DNA from: Pseudomonadota bacterium
Lineage (GTDB): Bacteria > Pseudomonadota > Gammaproteobacteria > Acidiferrobacterales > Acidiferrobacteraceae
Length of the DNA stretch: 10,262 nucleotides
Assembly (NCBI GenBank): GCA_021795255.1
Contig: JAJYPQ010000110.1
Coordinates: forward strand, 1-10,262
Direction: 5' to 3'
In this document: piece after piece, positions 1 to 7,238 of the stretch
How the letters are laid out: every line of letters begins with the position of its first letter
How positions within the stretch are numbered: the stretch's first letter is position 1
Program-made: the position numbers and the translations under genes
Notes under the pieces: model-generated
Told to the model about the DNA's origin: nothing
The model's input: the letters and a program-made list of their open reading frames with translations, nothing else
The model's database searches: none

Positions 1-31
1 CCAACGCTTTGCCGTCAAACACCCCAGGTGG

Positions 32-64
32 GAGCCCAGTGCCTAAATCGGGCTCGCTGGGATC
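32..64 (+). ncRNA. Group II intron domain V
   Basis: The element starts GAGCCCAG and ends CTGGGATC. The lower helix pairs 32-33 with 63-64 and 35-39 with 57-61, leaving G34 opposite A62. The AGC catalytic triad sits at 33-35. A short upper helix pairs GCC 41-43 with GGC 51-53, leaving two unpaired bases (54-55) on the 3' strand, as expected for the conserved domain V bulge. Length (about 33 nt) and layout match domain V, the catalytic core that binds metal ions. The G-A opposition next to the triad is unusual, because that position is normally a G-U wobble. Confidence 0.7.
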
Positions 65-65
65 T

Positions 66-104
66 GTGCGGGGGGTGTCCGGTAACGGACATCCCTACCG
101 CGAT
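66..104 (+). ncRNA. Group II intron domain VI with branch-point A
   Basis: A strong hairpin pairs 72-81 with 86-95 (ten pairs, one of them G-U) around a GTAA loop, which is a GNRA tetraloop. Below it, 67-71 pairs with 98-102. Between the helices on the 3' strand are two unpaired bases, T96 and A97. A97 fits the bulged branch-point adenosine that attacks the 5' splice site and forms the lariat. It lies seven bases before the proposed intron end at 104. No T-run follows the hairpin, which argues against an intrinsic terminator. Confidence 0.75.
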
Positions 105-358
105 CCCATAAGTTTTGATAAAAGCCCTGCGCCAGGACAGGCGTGATGAGCCATACTTATTTGGGCGGGAAGGGTGCAATAATGCCGGTCTAGGGGTCTC
201 GGGATGACAAAAACCATACGACTCCCTTGTAGTTGGATCCTGCTGTTCATTTTTGGGGCGCTAGCTTTATATGCATGATCGCACCAGAGATTGTTCTGGG
301 AAGAAGGTTTAATAATCGCCCGAGGTCCAAGACGCACAATGTACGGGGAAGAGAGAAG
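105..358. other. Intergenic stretch without a recognisable gene
   Basis: This is the 3' exon side of the intron and the leader of the nuclease-STAND operon. The only open frames are short and look unrelated to real proteins. No sigma70-like promoter with good boxes and spacing is visible. TATATG at 268-273 and TAATAAT at 310-316 resemble -10 boxes but have no acceptable -35 at the right distance. The operon promoter could be non-consensus, lie inside the intron, or lie further upstream. Confidence 0.5.
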
Positions 359-451
359 ATGAGTAATCGACCCATTCCACATAATAGCGCGCCGGAAGCT
401 GCATGTATTCGTGCATCTCGAAACTCCCGCCCTGGAAGTCATCTGCCATGA
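359..451 (+). CDS. Possible small leader ORF, 30 aa
   Basis: ATG at 359 follows a purine-rich stretch (GGGGAAGAGAGAAG) that could serve as a ribosome binding site. The frame encodes 30 residues, beginning MSNRPIPHNS, and its TGA at 449-451 overlaps the ATG of the large downstream gene in an ATGA arrangement typical of translational coupling. The peptide matches no family I know and has no hydrophobic segment. It could be a leader peptide that couples translation to the large gene, or a chance frame. The main support is the ATGA overlap and the upstream purine tract. Confidence 0.25.
   Translation: MSNRPIPHNSAPEAACIRASRNSRPGSHLP
434..438 (+). promoter_or_regulatory. Ribosome binding site deciding the start at 448
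   Basis: GGAAG lies nine bases before ATG 448. The alternative in-frame ATG at 403 has a similar GGAAG only four bases upstream, which is too close, and would add 15 residues of unconvincing sequence. The start at 448 is therefore preferred. Confidence 0.55.
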
Positions 452-3400
452 CAACACCCACCCCTACCGCCGGTGGCCGTGCCACAGAGGCCGGGATGTC
501 CTTCCAGGCGGCGGTTGGAACGTGGCTTGCTGCCCACCTGATCGCCGACATGCCGGTGGGCTCGCGCTTTCAGCTAGTGGTCGATGCGCGCCCGACCGAG
601 CTTCAATTTGAGACCGGCGGTGCTCTTGATGATATTGTCTTGCGCCTCACGGACGGAGGTGCTGTTTACGTTCAGTGCAAGACGCGACCAGGTTTGGAGA
701 CACGGGCCGATTCCGATCTGGCGAAAACGATCACACAGCTTGTCCAGTTCTTTGCGGATAGACAAGCGCGTGGGGGCTCGCTCGATCCGGCTCGAGTGGC
801 TACAGTACTCGCCATCGCAGACAATGCCCCACGAACGCTGGATCATCTCGAAGAGGGATGCCGAGCCTTCGACGTGGGTGGCGACTGGCCGGAGGTCATC
901 AGCCGCGTTGCGAAAAATCAAAGAAATGCGCTTCAAGTCTTCGCCGGTCACGCGCGCATCGCCTGGCGCGCCGTAACTGGATTTGATGCGGCTGATCGAA
1001 ACCTAGTGGACTTGGCCCGTCTCTTCCATATTCAGCGCTTCGGGGTAAACGACACGAGCGGCGACTGGCGGGAAGCGTCAAGTCTCGTTGGTTCACGACT
1101 ATTCGGTCGGGAGGACGCCGGGGATGCGCCGACACGAGCACTCTTGAACACGGTGCGAAAGTTGATTCGAAGCGGTGCGGCGGCGGATCGGGTGGGACTG
1201 GTTCGGGCATTGCGAGCGGCTGGCCACGTTGACACACGGGCGCCGGGATTTGATGAGGACATTGAGGCGCTCCGGAAATACTCCAAAGAGGAATGCGTGC
1301 GTCTTGCGCGTCACACATGCTTGCCCATCGGCGATGGGATCCCGCTCACCCGTGAGTGCCTGCCCTCCCTGAGCGCCGCGATTAGCGGCGGAAGCCTTCT
1401 GGTCATCGGCGAACCAGGCGCAGGCAAGACGGGCGTACTCGTTGCCCTCGCAGCTCAGCTCGTCACGCAAACCGCGCCTTTCGTGTTCTTCTCCGTCGAG
1501 CGCTTGGTGGGTCTTGCAAACCTCTTCGATTTCCGCCAGGAATTGCACCTCAGGAACGACCTCTTCGCTGTCTTGGCGGCCTGGCCCGGTGTCGAGCCAG
1601 GCGTCTTCATCATCGACGCGTTAGATGCTTCTCGTGGTGGACCGTCGGAGGCCGTCATAGCCTCCCTAATCGAGCTCGCAGTCGCACAATTAGGGGAAAG
1701 ATGGTCAGTCGTTGCCTCTATACGTACTTTTGACCTCCTGAATGGGCGGCGATTTCGAGCCGCCATGCGCGGTGAGCCACCGAACCCCGATTTTGCCGAA
1801 GCAGGTTTAAAGCAAGCTCGGCATTTTCGCATTCCCCATCTCTCGGACCAGGAATTATCGACTCTCGCGAGCGCATCGCCACGCCTCGGTAATCTGATCA
1901 CCAGCGCCCCGCCAAAATTGAAGGCACTACTTCCGAATATCTTCAATCTATCATTGGCCGCCGAGCTGATCGAAAGCGGCATCGCCTCCGATAGCATCCG
2001 CACGCTCACAACCCAATCCGAGCTAATTGACCGCTACGAGGACGAGCGCTTATCAACGCAGTCGCTCATGCAGGCGGCAGCGGCAACGATTACTGCCATG
2101 GTCAAATACCGCCGTTTGACCGTGCCCCAGATCAATATCCAGAACGACGCGCTCGACGATATTCTACAAAGGGGTGTCCTCATTAAAGCCGGTGACCGTG
2201 TCGCGTTCGCCCACCATATCTTGTTCGACCATATTGCTGGTCGCTTTTACTTGGCGTGGAACGAGCCTCAGCGTCTTCTCCAGCAGGTCTCTGGGGATTT
2301 AACGATCAGCTTACTGCTCGGACCAGCGCTGCGCTTCGCGCTGGAGCGCGTCTGGCAAGATGACAGGTCTGGTCGGCCCGAATCCTGGGGGCTCCTCGTG
2401 GGTGTCACTTCGACTACCGACCTTGATCCAGTCATGACGAGCATCGCCCTTCGTACGGTCGCTGAACGGGTGGAGACTGAGCTAGATGTGGAGGGCCTAA
2501 TTAGGCTCGTTCAGAATGCCCCGGACGTGAAGTTGATTGGAAAGATGATTTCACGATTATCACGCTTCGTCAGCATGAGCATCGCGGACAAAGGAGGTAT
2601 TTCGACGGAGGCGGCGACGGCGTGGGCCATGCTCGCCGAACAGATTGCTTCTCGTGGCGAACCCGCCATGTCGGATGGTGCGAGATTTCTACTCTGGGCC
2701 CTGTTCGAACGCGCGAACTTTAGTGACTTGACCTTCGCGGTCGTATTTGGTTCGGCAGCCCGCGCGCTACTCACATTGGCGTGGTCCCTTGATCCCGAAT
2801 GGTCATTGCTTACAGGCAATGCAATTCAATTTGTGGCGAAAAGCTTTGGCTCTGACCCCGCTGCCGCGCGCACCCTGCTGCGGCGCATTCTGGAAGAACC
2901 GAGATTCACGGCCCATGCGCACGAAGAGGCGCCGTTGTTGGCTGAAGGCATCGGTAACATTATTCCGCACGATCCGGAATTCGCCGCGATCATCTACCGC
3001 ACCTTATTTCAACGCTCGGCGCCTCAGGAAGGAACGACCTGGCTCGGTGGCCATCGCAGCCAAATTCTGCCGCTCTCCTCGAACCGCAGGCAGGATTATG
3101 AGCGTGCTCGCTGGCATCTGGCGCGCGCACTGAAGCCCTTCCTTGAGGTCGACCCAAGGAGCGGCGTCGCTGCGGTTATTGGCGTTACGTTCGGGCTTGC
3201 TACCCACGATTTGCCCCCGCATAGACAAGCACCAGAGACGTTGTGGATTGATGTCGGAGCGCACACCTTGTGTGTCGTTGACGATCTGTTGTCCTTACAA
3301 GATTGGCGGCAACCCGGACCAGGAACCGGCGACCACGAGAGTGGCGTCCTTGAGGCCTTTGTTAATTTTCTCAGAGCCGCTAATCCCGCAGCATTTCGTT

Positions 3401-5382
3401 TAGCTGTTGAGGTGGCCTTAGGCACCCCAACTTGTGCCGCAGTCTGGGCTCGTTTGCTAGGTGTTGCCGCGGAGCGAGTGGGTGTTGCGGAAGATCTCCT
3501 TTGGGTGCTCGTCGTTCAGCCGACGTTTGTCAGCATGCGCGGCTTGGCACGCGACGCTATTGCCTACTTGGCCGCAGTCTATTCGTCCCGACTCCTCGCT
3601 GATCGTACACACTTCGAAACGGCCGCCCTGGCGGCCGATCTATTTCCCGAAGGGGCAGCACGAAATTGGTGGCGATCCCTCCTGGCTCGCTTTCTGTCGC
3701 TCGTCCCTGAGGACTCCTTGGCAACCAGCGAGATGCAGGCCCTGCGTCTCAAGTTCCAGGGCGACGGACGCCTTCAGGGAAACCCAGCCTTTTGGTCGAT
3801 TCAGACGGGGTGGGGCTCGGCCGACGACATCACGGACCGTTTTCTAGAGCTTGGCGGGGTCAATTTGGAGCGCGAACCAGATCAATTGATTCGCGCCCAC
3901 AGCCGGGCGCTGGAGGACGCCCTCAAGCCTGGGAAAATCACGGATACGGCCGAAGGCCTAAATGCGCTTTGGTGTTTGACACAAACGCTCGTCAAAACAA
4001 TGGATGCGGCCCAGACCCTAGAACCTCACCCGAAGACATTGCATTCGGGTTGGGGTGTCGTCAGCAACGCGGTCGAACGGATCGCTAAAAGCGCGGCCTA
4101 TGATCCCGATGCATCGCAACAGCCGAACCTCGACACCATTCTTGGCCTGATCGGGCGATTACAGGCCAGCCCATATCCCGAGCCGCGTGATGGTCAGAGT
4201 AGCGGGACAATGGCTTGGGGTAATTGGGACGTTCGGGTTTACGCAGCATCGAGCCTCGTGGCGCTAGTCCCGCGCTTCGCTGACCAGCGTCCCCAAATCC
4301 TCGACTATCTGGAGAACTGCCTCGCCGATCCTGTGGCGACGGTTCGGCTGCAAGTTACACAATCTCTTAATGTGCTTTGGAACATCGCCCAGGACCGAAT
4401 GTGGACGCTCGTCACCGGTGTCGCCGAGCACGAAGAGGACCCGGGAGTGCTCGATTCCTTCATCTCGGGGCCACTGCAGCGACTTGCCGACGCCGACGCT
4501 GATCGCTGTGAACACCTATTGTCGACTGTGTTGAATCGACTGCCTGAGAAGGACGTCAGTGGAGAGAAGCGTGACCGCGATAATATCGAAGAGGCAGCAG
4601 GCCACCTAGTGGCTTTGCTCTACGTTAGGGCTGCGAATCCAAACGCTTGGGCTTGGGTGATGCGTTGGGCGGACGACCTCCTGCGCGGCGCTCCGTATTT
4701 AATGGCGATGCTATTTAGTCTCCGCGGCGTCTTTTTCTTCGGATATCAGGAGAATACCGACCCGAAGAAGATGGAAATGCGCGACAGAGCGCTGCACGTT
4801 CTCCATGCTGCGGTCACGAGCGCCGTTACAGCGATGACAGTGGCCGAGCCAATTCTCCGTGACAGCGAACAAACTGACATAGAACATCAGGCCATGAAAG
4901 CGCTCTACATCGCGGGGGCACGCATGCTCGACCAAAGCTGTAACCAGCTTTACTTTGGTTCCGGCGCATTCCGCCGGTCAAACGACGAGGACGCCCCAGG
5001 GCTTGTGCGTATTCCTGGTAAGCAGCGCTTTCTCGCCGACTATGGCGGCATCCTTGATCTGATTGGGCGGAATGGTGGAGCACAAACCATTTATAATCTG
5101 ATTGAACTCTATGCCTATCTCGCAGACGCAGCGCCGGACATAATATTCGACCACATCGCCGCGATTCTCCTCGGCCCAGCGAGCGACGAACATTATCAGT
5201 TTGAGCCCCTGGGGGTTAACGCACTGGTCGTGCTCATCCGGCGCTACCTCGCTGACTACCGATATGTCTTCGAGGATCAACAGCGACGCACCCGCCTCGT
5301 AGTCGTGCTGGAACTATTCTCCTCTGTGGGTTGGCCCGATGCGCTAAAACTTCTATACGAACTGCCGGACCTTCTGCGTTGA
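448..5382 (+). CDS. PD-(D/E)XK nuclease-STAND NTPase fusion, candidate antiphage sensor
   Basis: This 1644-residue protein is probably a cytoplasmic defence sensor-effector. Residues about 10-130 form a nuclease-like domain with D61/D62 (GGALDDIVL) followed by Q76-C-K78, the D...QxK pattern of Mrr/Cap4-like PD-(D/E)XK enzymes. A P-loop NTPase follows: Walker A GEPGAGKT at 321-328 and Walker B FIIDALDA at 387-394. FAHHILFDH at 587-595 resembles the winged-helix segment after STAND ATPase domains. The remaining roughly 1000 residues are alpha-helical, with HEAT-like repeats around 1258-1350, and would be the ligand-sensing arm. No signal peptide or membrane segment is seen. Known: Avs and related STAND proteins recognise phage proteins through C-terminal repeats, oligomerise and activate an N-terminal nuclease. 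Inferred: the same role here. Orthology to a named Avs type cannot be judged by eye. The gene is intact and overlaps the next by 4 bases. Confidence 0.75.
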   Translation: MTTPTPTAGGRATEAGMSFQAAVGTWLAAHLIADMPVGSRFQLVVDARPTELQFETGGALDDIVLRLTDGGAVYVQCKTRPGLETRADSDLAKTITQLVQFFADRQARGGSLDPARVATVLAIADNAPRTLDHLEEGCRAFDVGGDWPEVISRVAKNQRNALQVFAGHARIAWRAVTGFDAADRNLVDLARLFHIQRFGVNDTSGDWREASSLVGSRLFGREDAGDAPTRALLNTVRKLIRSGAAADRVGLVRALRAAGHVDTRAPGFDEDIEALRKYSKEECVRLARHTCLPIGDGIPLTRECLPSLSAAISGGSLLVIGEPGAGKTGVLVALAAQLVTQTAPFVFFSVERLVGLANLFDFRQELHLRNDLFAVLAAWPGVEPGVFIIDALDASRGGPSEAVIASLIELAVAQLGERWSVVASIRTFDLLNGRRFRAAMRGEPPNPDFAEAGLKQARHFRIPHLSDQELSTLASASPRLGNLITSAPPKLKALLPNIFNLSLAAELIESGIASDSIRTLTTQSELIDRYEDERLSTQSLMQAAAATITAMVKYRRLTVPQINIQNDALDDILQRGVLIKAGDRVAFAHHILFDHIAGRFYLAWNEPQRLLQQVSGDLTISLLLGPALRFALERVWQDDRSGRPESWGLLVGVTSTTDLDPVMTSIALRTVAERVETELDVEGLIRLVQNAPDVKLIGKMISRLSRFVSMSIADKGGISTEAATAWAMLAEQIASRGEPAMSDGARFLLWALFERANFSDLTFAVVFGSAARALLTLAWSLDPEWSLLTGNAIQFVAKSFGSDPAAARTLLRRILEEPRFTAHAHEEAPLLAEGIGNIIPHDPEFAAIIYRTLFQRSAPQEGTTWLGGHRSQILPLSSNRRQDYERARWHLARALKPFLEVDPRSGVAAVIGVTFGLATHDLPPHRQAPETLWIDVGAHTLCVVDDLLSLQDWRQPGPGTGDHESGVLEAFVNFLRAANPAAFRLAVEVALGTPTCAAVWARLLGVAAERVGVAEDLLWVLVVQPTFVSMRGLARDAIAYLAAVYSSRLLADRTHFETAALAADLFPEGAARNWWRSLLARFLSLVPEDSLATSEMQALRLKFQGDGRLQGNPAFWSIQTGWGSADDITDRFLELGGVNLEREPDQLIRAHSRALEDALKPGKITDTAEGLNALWCLTQTLVKTMDAAQTLEPHPKTLHSGWGVVSNAVERIAKSAAYDPDASQQPNLDTILGLIGRLQASPYPEPRDGQSSGTMAWGNWDVRVYAASSLVALVPRFADQRPQILDYLENCLADPVATVRLQVTQSLNVLWNIAQDRMWTLVTGVAEHEEDPGVLDSFISGPLQRLADADADRCEHLLSTVLNRLPEKDVSGEKRDRDNIEEAAGHLVALLYVRAANPNAWAWVMRWADDLLRGAPYLMAMLFSLRGVFFFGYQENTDPKKMEMRDRALHVLHAAVTSAVTAMTVAEPILRDSEQTDIEHQAMKALYIAGARMLDQSCNQLYFGSGAFRRSNDEDAPGLVRIPGKQRFLADYGGILDLIGRNGGAQTIYNLIELYAYLADAAPDIIFDHIAAILLGPASDEHYQFEPLGVNALVVLIRRYLADYRYVFEDQQRRTRLVVVLELFSSVGWPDALKLLYELPDLLR

Positions 5383-6887
5383 GCGAGGCAAGCGACATCG
5401 CGGCATTTGGCGCAGCGCTACGGACAGCCTTTGGGGTCTTCAAGAGCACCGAGACGTTGGTCCGCCAGCAATACGCCCGCAATGTCGCGACCGGTGCCGA
5501 GCCTAAGGGCGCGGATGACCACGAGCTTCTTGAACGCCCAACGCGCCGCTTTCTAGTTGACGGTATTCTGCGCGGGCTTGATTGGAATCCCGATAATCCG
5601 ACGCAGGTAGTCGAAGAGGCGCGAAGCTGGGACAAGGGTGGCGAGCGCCTCTACTTCGACTACCTCGGTCTCACCCTGCGTACGGGCGCACCGATTATTC
5701 TTGTTGAGGCGAAGGGTTATGACGTCAAACCCCCTCGGCAGTCTCGGGGACAAGCTCTTGGTGCCCGCGACATGGCAGAATTGATAAGCAGTGCTCTTGC
5801 AGCCATAAAGCGCGGAGATACAAGTTTTCCGATTCTTGCCGAATGGGCTGAATGGCTACGAGATTTACACAACTATGTCGCGTCCATCGGTGGTCCGGGC
5901 CAAAACACGCTTCGACGCGTGGTGATTACAGCTGGTCGTTGGTTGATTGTCTTCGAAGAGCCCACCGCGGCGTTTATCGACCCTGGTATACCGAGCGCTG
6001 ACCATATCCACTGCTTCGTCAGTCTCGAGGACATAGTAAATCGCCACAACGCCGTGTTCAGGCTTCTCCACCGCCAGCGGCTCGTTGATACGCTGCCACT
6101 TACAATGTCGGTGGCTGAGGCGCTGGCCATTCTCACGCCAATGGCCACCTCACATATCTTTAGAGGCGTCGTGGTCGTCACCCGCGAAACTGGGGCAAGC
6201 CGAAAACTTTATCCGACTCGTTCGGCGTGGCCATCGATGATCGCCATGTCATCGGGCAGGCTTTTTGTGATTACCGACTATGAAGCCACGGCCACGGAAG
6301 AGCCGCGGGATGAAGGTGGCTTTGCAGACTTCTTAAATGATCTCTCTACTCGCGGGGCAGATTTAGAGGCGCGGCTCCTTAAGTCACTCGGCCGCACAGA
6401 CCTGAAGCCGCTCGTGTTAGCGCACTTTCCCGGATTTCGGCACGGAGTCGGAACCCAAGGGGCGGGCGCAAGTGATATTGGGCCTGCGACTGGATCAACA
6501 ACTGCGCTTCGCGCACAGAACATCAGCCCTAACCATGCGTTAGTTATTCACACCGGTGAACCTGGTGGGCTACCCGAATATGTAATTGTGACCGGAGACA
6601 ACTGGTTCTACAAAATGGCTCTACCCAGCGGCCCCGAGTGCCGCTTCCATGCCTGGCCAAAGGCAAAGGAGGCCGGCGTAGCTGCGACGCAGCCGCAATG
6701 CGGATTTTCCACGACCTCCTTTACGCAAAGCGCCGAAAATCGACACTGTGCTCACGAGGAGCTCCGAGGTATGCGTTCACCGCGATGCCACGTAGCCGTC
6801 CTTGAAAGCCATCTCTGTTGTCGGGCGTGCATTTTCCATAGCACCTGTTGGGCAAGTGAGCTGACTCGTCTCCCGTGCCCAGTATAG
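5379..6887 (+). CDS. HsdR-N-like PD-(D/E)XK protein, C-terminus probably frameshifted
   Basis: The start chosen is TTG 5379, whose TTGA overlaps the upstream TGA. This gives 502 residues and explains the missing intergenic space. The ATG at 5331 would add 16 unlikely residues inside the previous gene. Residues about 40-130 resemble the N-terminal nuclease domain of type I restriction R subunits: D94 in FDYLGL, then E110-A-K112 in ILVEAKGYD. No helicase motifs follow, so this is not an HsdR. The middle (about 165-370) is well-formed but unfamiliar. From about residue 438 the frame becomes cysteine-rich and unnatural. Reading one base back near 6692 continues as TQAAMRIFHDLLYAKRR and stops at 6803-6805, so a single lost G in CAGGCC is likely. 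Inferred role: second effector or regulator of the STAND protein. It may be partly inactivated. Confidence 0.65.
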   Translation: MSEASDIAAFGAALRTAFGVFKSTETLVRQQYARNVATGAEPKGADDHELLERPTRRFLVDGILRGLDWNPDNPTQVVEEARSWDKGGERLYFDYLGLTLRTGAPIILVEAKGYDVKPPRQSRGQALGARDMAELISSALAAIKRGDTSFPILAEWAEWLRDLHNYVASIGGPGQNTLRRVVITAGRWLIVFEEPTAAFIDPGIPSADHIHCFVSLEDIVNRHNAVFRLLHRQRLVDTLPLTMSVAEALAILTPMATSHIFRGVVVVTRETGASRKLYPTRSAWPSMIAMSSGRLFVITDYEATATEEPRDEGGFADFLNDLSTRGADLEARLLKSLGRTDLKPLVLAHFPGFRHGVGTQGAGASDIGPATGSTTALRAQNISPNHALVIHTGEPGGLPEYVIVTGDNWFYKMALPSGPECRFHAWPKAKEAGVAATQPQCGFSTTSFTQSAENRHCAHEELRGMRSPRCHVAVLESHLCCRACIFHSTCWASELTRLPCPV

Positions 6888-6910
6888 AACCCCGAAACAA
6901 AGGACAGAAC

Positions 6911-6988
6911 ATGGAGACGCACGACTTCACGGATCTGTTTTATGGTCAATCTCACGGTAGACGTGCGCGTCTCCGAGGAAAAAGCTAG
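6911..6988 (+). CDS. Possible small ORF, 25 aa
   Basis: ATG 6911 has AGGA at 6901-6904, six bases upstream, which is a good ribosome binding site. It lies 23 bases after the stop of the nuclease gene. The 25-residue product begins METHDFTDLF and ends basic (RRARLRGKS). It matches no family I recognise. It could be a third, small cistron of the operon or chance. Only the ribosome binding site and position support it. Confidence 0.2.
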   Translation: METHDFTDLFYGQSHGRRARLRGKS

Positions 6989-6993
6989 GCAGC

Positions 6994-7155
6994 ATGCGGA
7001 CTTACAACGAAATTGACCAGCTAAAACCGCGTCGTTGCGCGATTATGAACACCCATTACGCCATCATGAACATCGATTACGCAGATTCCCCTAAAAGTGT
7101 TCACGATGGCGCGCAATACGCACTTGCTCGCAAACCGCTGACCCCAAGCAGTTGA
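6994..7155 (+). CDS. Possible small ORF, 53 aa, with a 7-residue repeat
   Basis: The frame begins MRTYNEIDQL and contains two near-identical in-frame units, IMNTHYA and IMNIDYA, produced by a 21-bp DNA tandem repeat. An AGG at 6987-6989 is only four bases before the ATG and a better GAGGA is 14 bases away, so translation initiation is doubtful. The DNA repeat is more likely the functional element, and the open frame may exist only because the repeat length is a multiple of three. Confidence 0.15.
   Translation: MRTYNEIDQLKPRRCAIMNTHYAIMNIDYADSPKSVHDGAQYALARKPLTPSS
7034..7116. repeat. Cluster of three TGTTCA-type repeats, tandem and inverted
   Basis: On the - strand two units lie in tandem with a 21-bp period (7042-7062 and 7063-7083, 17 of 21 identical). 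Read on that strand they begin TGTTCATAATCGCG and TGTTCATGATGGCG. A third copy lies inverted on the + strand at 7098-7111, TGTTCACGATGGCG, matching 13 of 14 bases of the second unit. The first and third copies also share a TTGCGCG flank. A fourth, weak relative is ATTATGAATA at 7201-7210. The layout suits binding sites for a repressor or a TnsB-type transposase. No protein can be assigned to them from this window. Confidence 0.6.
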
Positions 7156-7238
7156 AATAGGGTATGGTCGATCTTGCGGTACGCTACGGGCCATAGGGAT
7201 ATTATGAATAAGATGGGGCTTTGCCAAGCGCTGACTGC

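Larger units (their letters stand above)
1..104 (+). mobile_element. 3' end of a group II intron (partial)
   Basis: Two adjacent stem-loops read as domain V and domain VI of a group II intron in the + orientation, so the body of the intron and any intron-encoded reverse transcriptase/maturase lie to the left of the window. The 3' splice site is best placed after position 104: the intron would end in AT (the usual AY end), seven bases after the bulged branch-point adenosine at 97. The 3' exon would then start at 105. Bases 1-31 would be the end of domain IV plus linker and show no recognisable feature. Seen: both folds and the bulged A. Known: group II introns are self-splicing retroelements common in accessory DNA. 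The subclass cannot be assigned from this fragment. Confidence 0.75.
6888..7238. other. Intergenic region with repeats between convergent operons
   Basis: These 351 bases separate the rightward nuclease-STAND operon from the leftward xre-immA operon. They hold two weak small ORFs (6911-6988 and 6994-7155), a cluster of TGTTCA-type repeats (7034-7116) and an 8-base inverted repeat (GGAGACGC 6913-6920 with GCGTCTCC 6967-6974, 46 bases apart). I see no clear intrinsic terminator with a T-run for either operon, although convergent transcription would predict one. Confidence 0.5.

Noticed and set aside
58..108. Extended palindrome pairing TGGGATC (58-64) with GATCCCA (102-108), first taken as an attC-like or REP-type element
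   Set aside because: No attC core sites are present, and the same bases fit domain V and domain VI of a group II intron better, with the triad, the GNRA loop and the branch-point A in place.
244..261. TGTTCAT followed by GGGGCG, resembling the repeats at 7034-7116
   Set aside because: Only the first seven bases match closely and no second copy lies nearby, so a chance match is likely.
403..447. Upstream ATG at 403 as start of the large gene
   Set aside because: Its ribosome binding site spacing is only four bases and the added 15 residues look non-native. ATG 448 has GGAAG at nine bases.
95..457. 120-residue open frame on the - strand across the left intergenic region
   Set aside because: It overlaps the group II intron tail and the start of the large gene, has no ribosome binding site I could see, and the composition is unlike a real protein.
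7021..7227. 68-residue open frame on the - strand downstream of immA
   Set aside because: It runs through the repeat cluster, resembles no family and is better explained by the 21-bp repeat keeping frames open.
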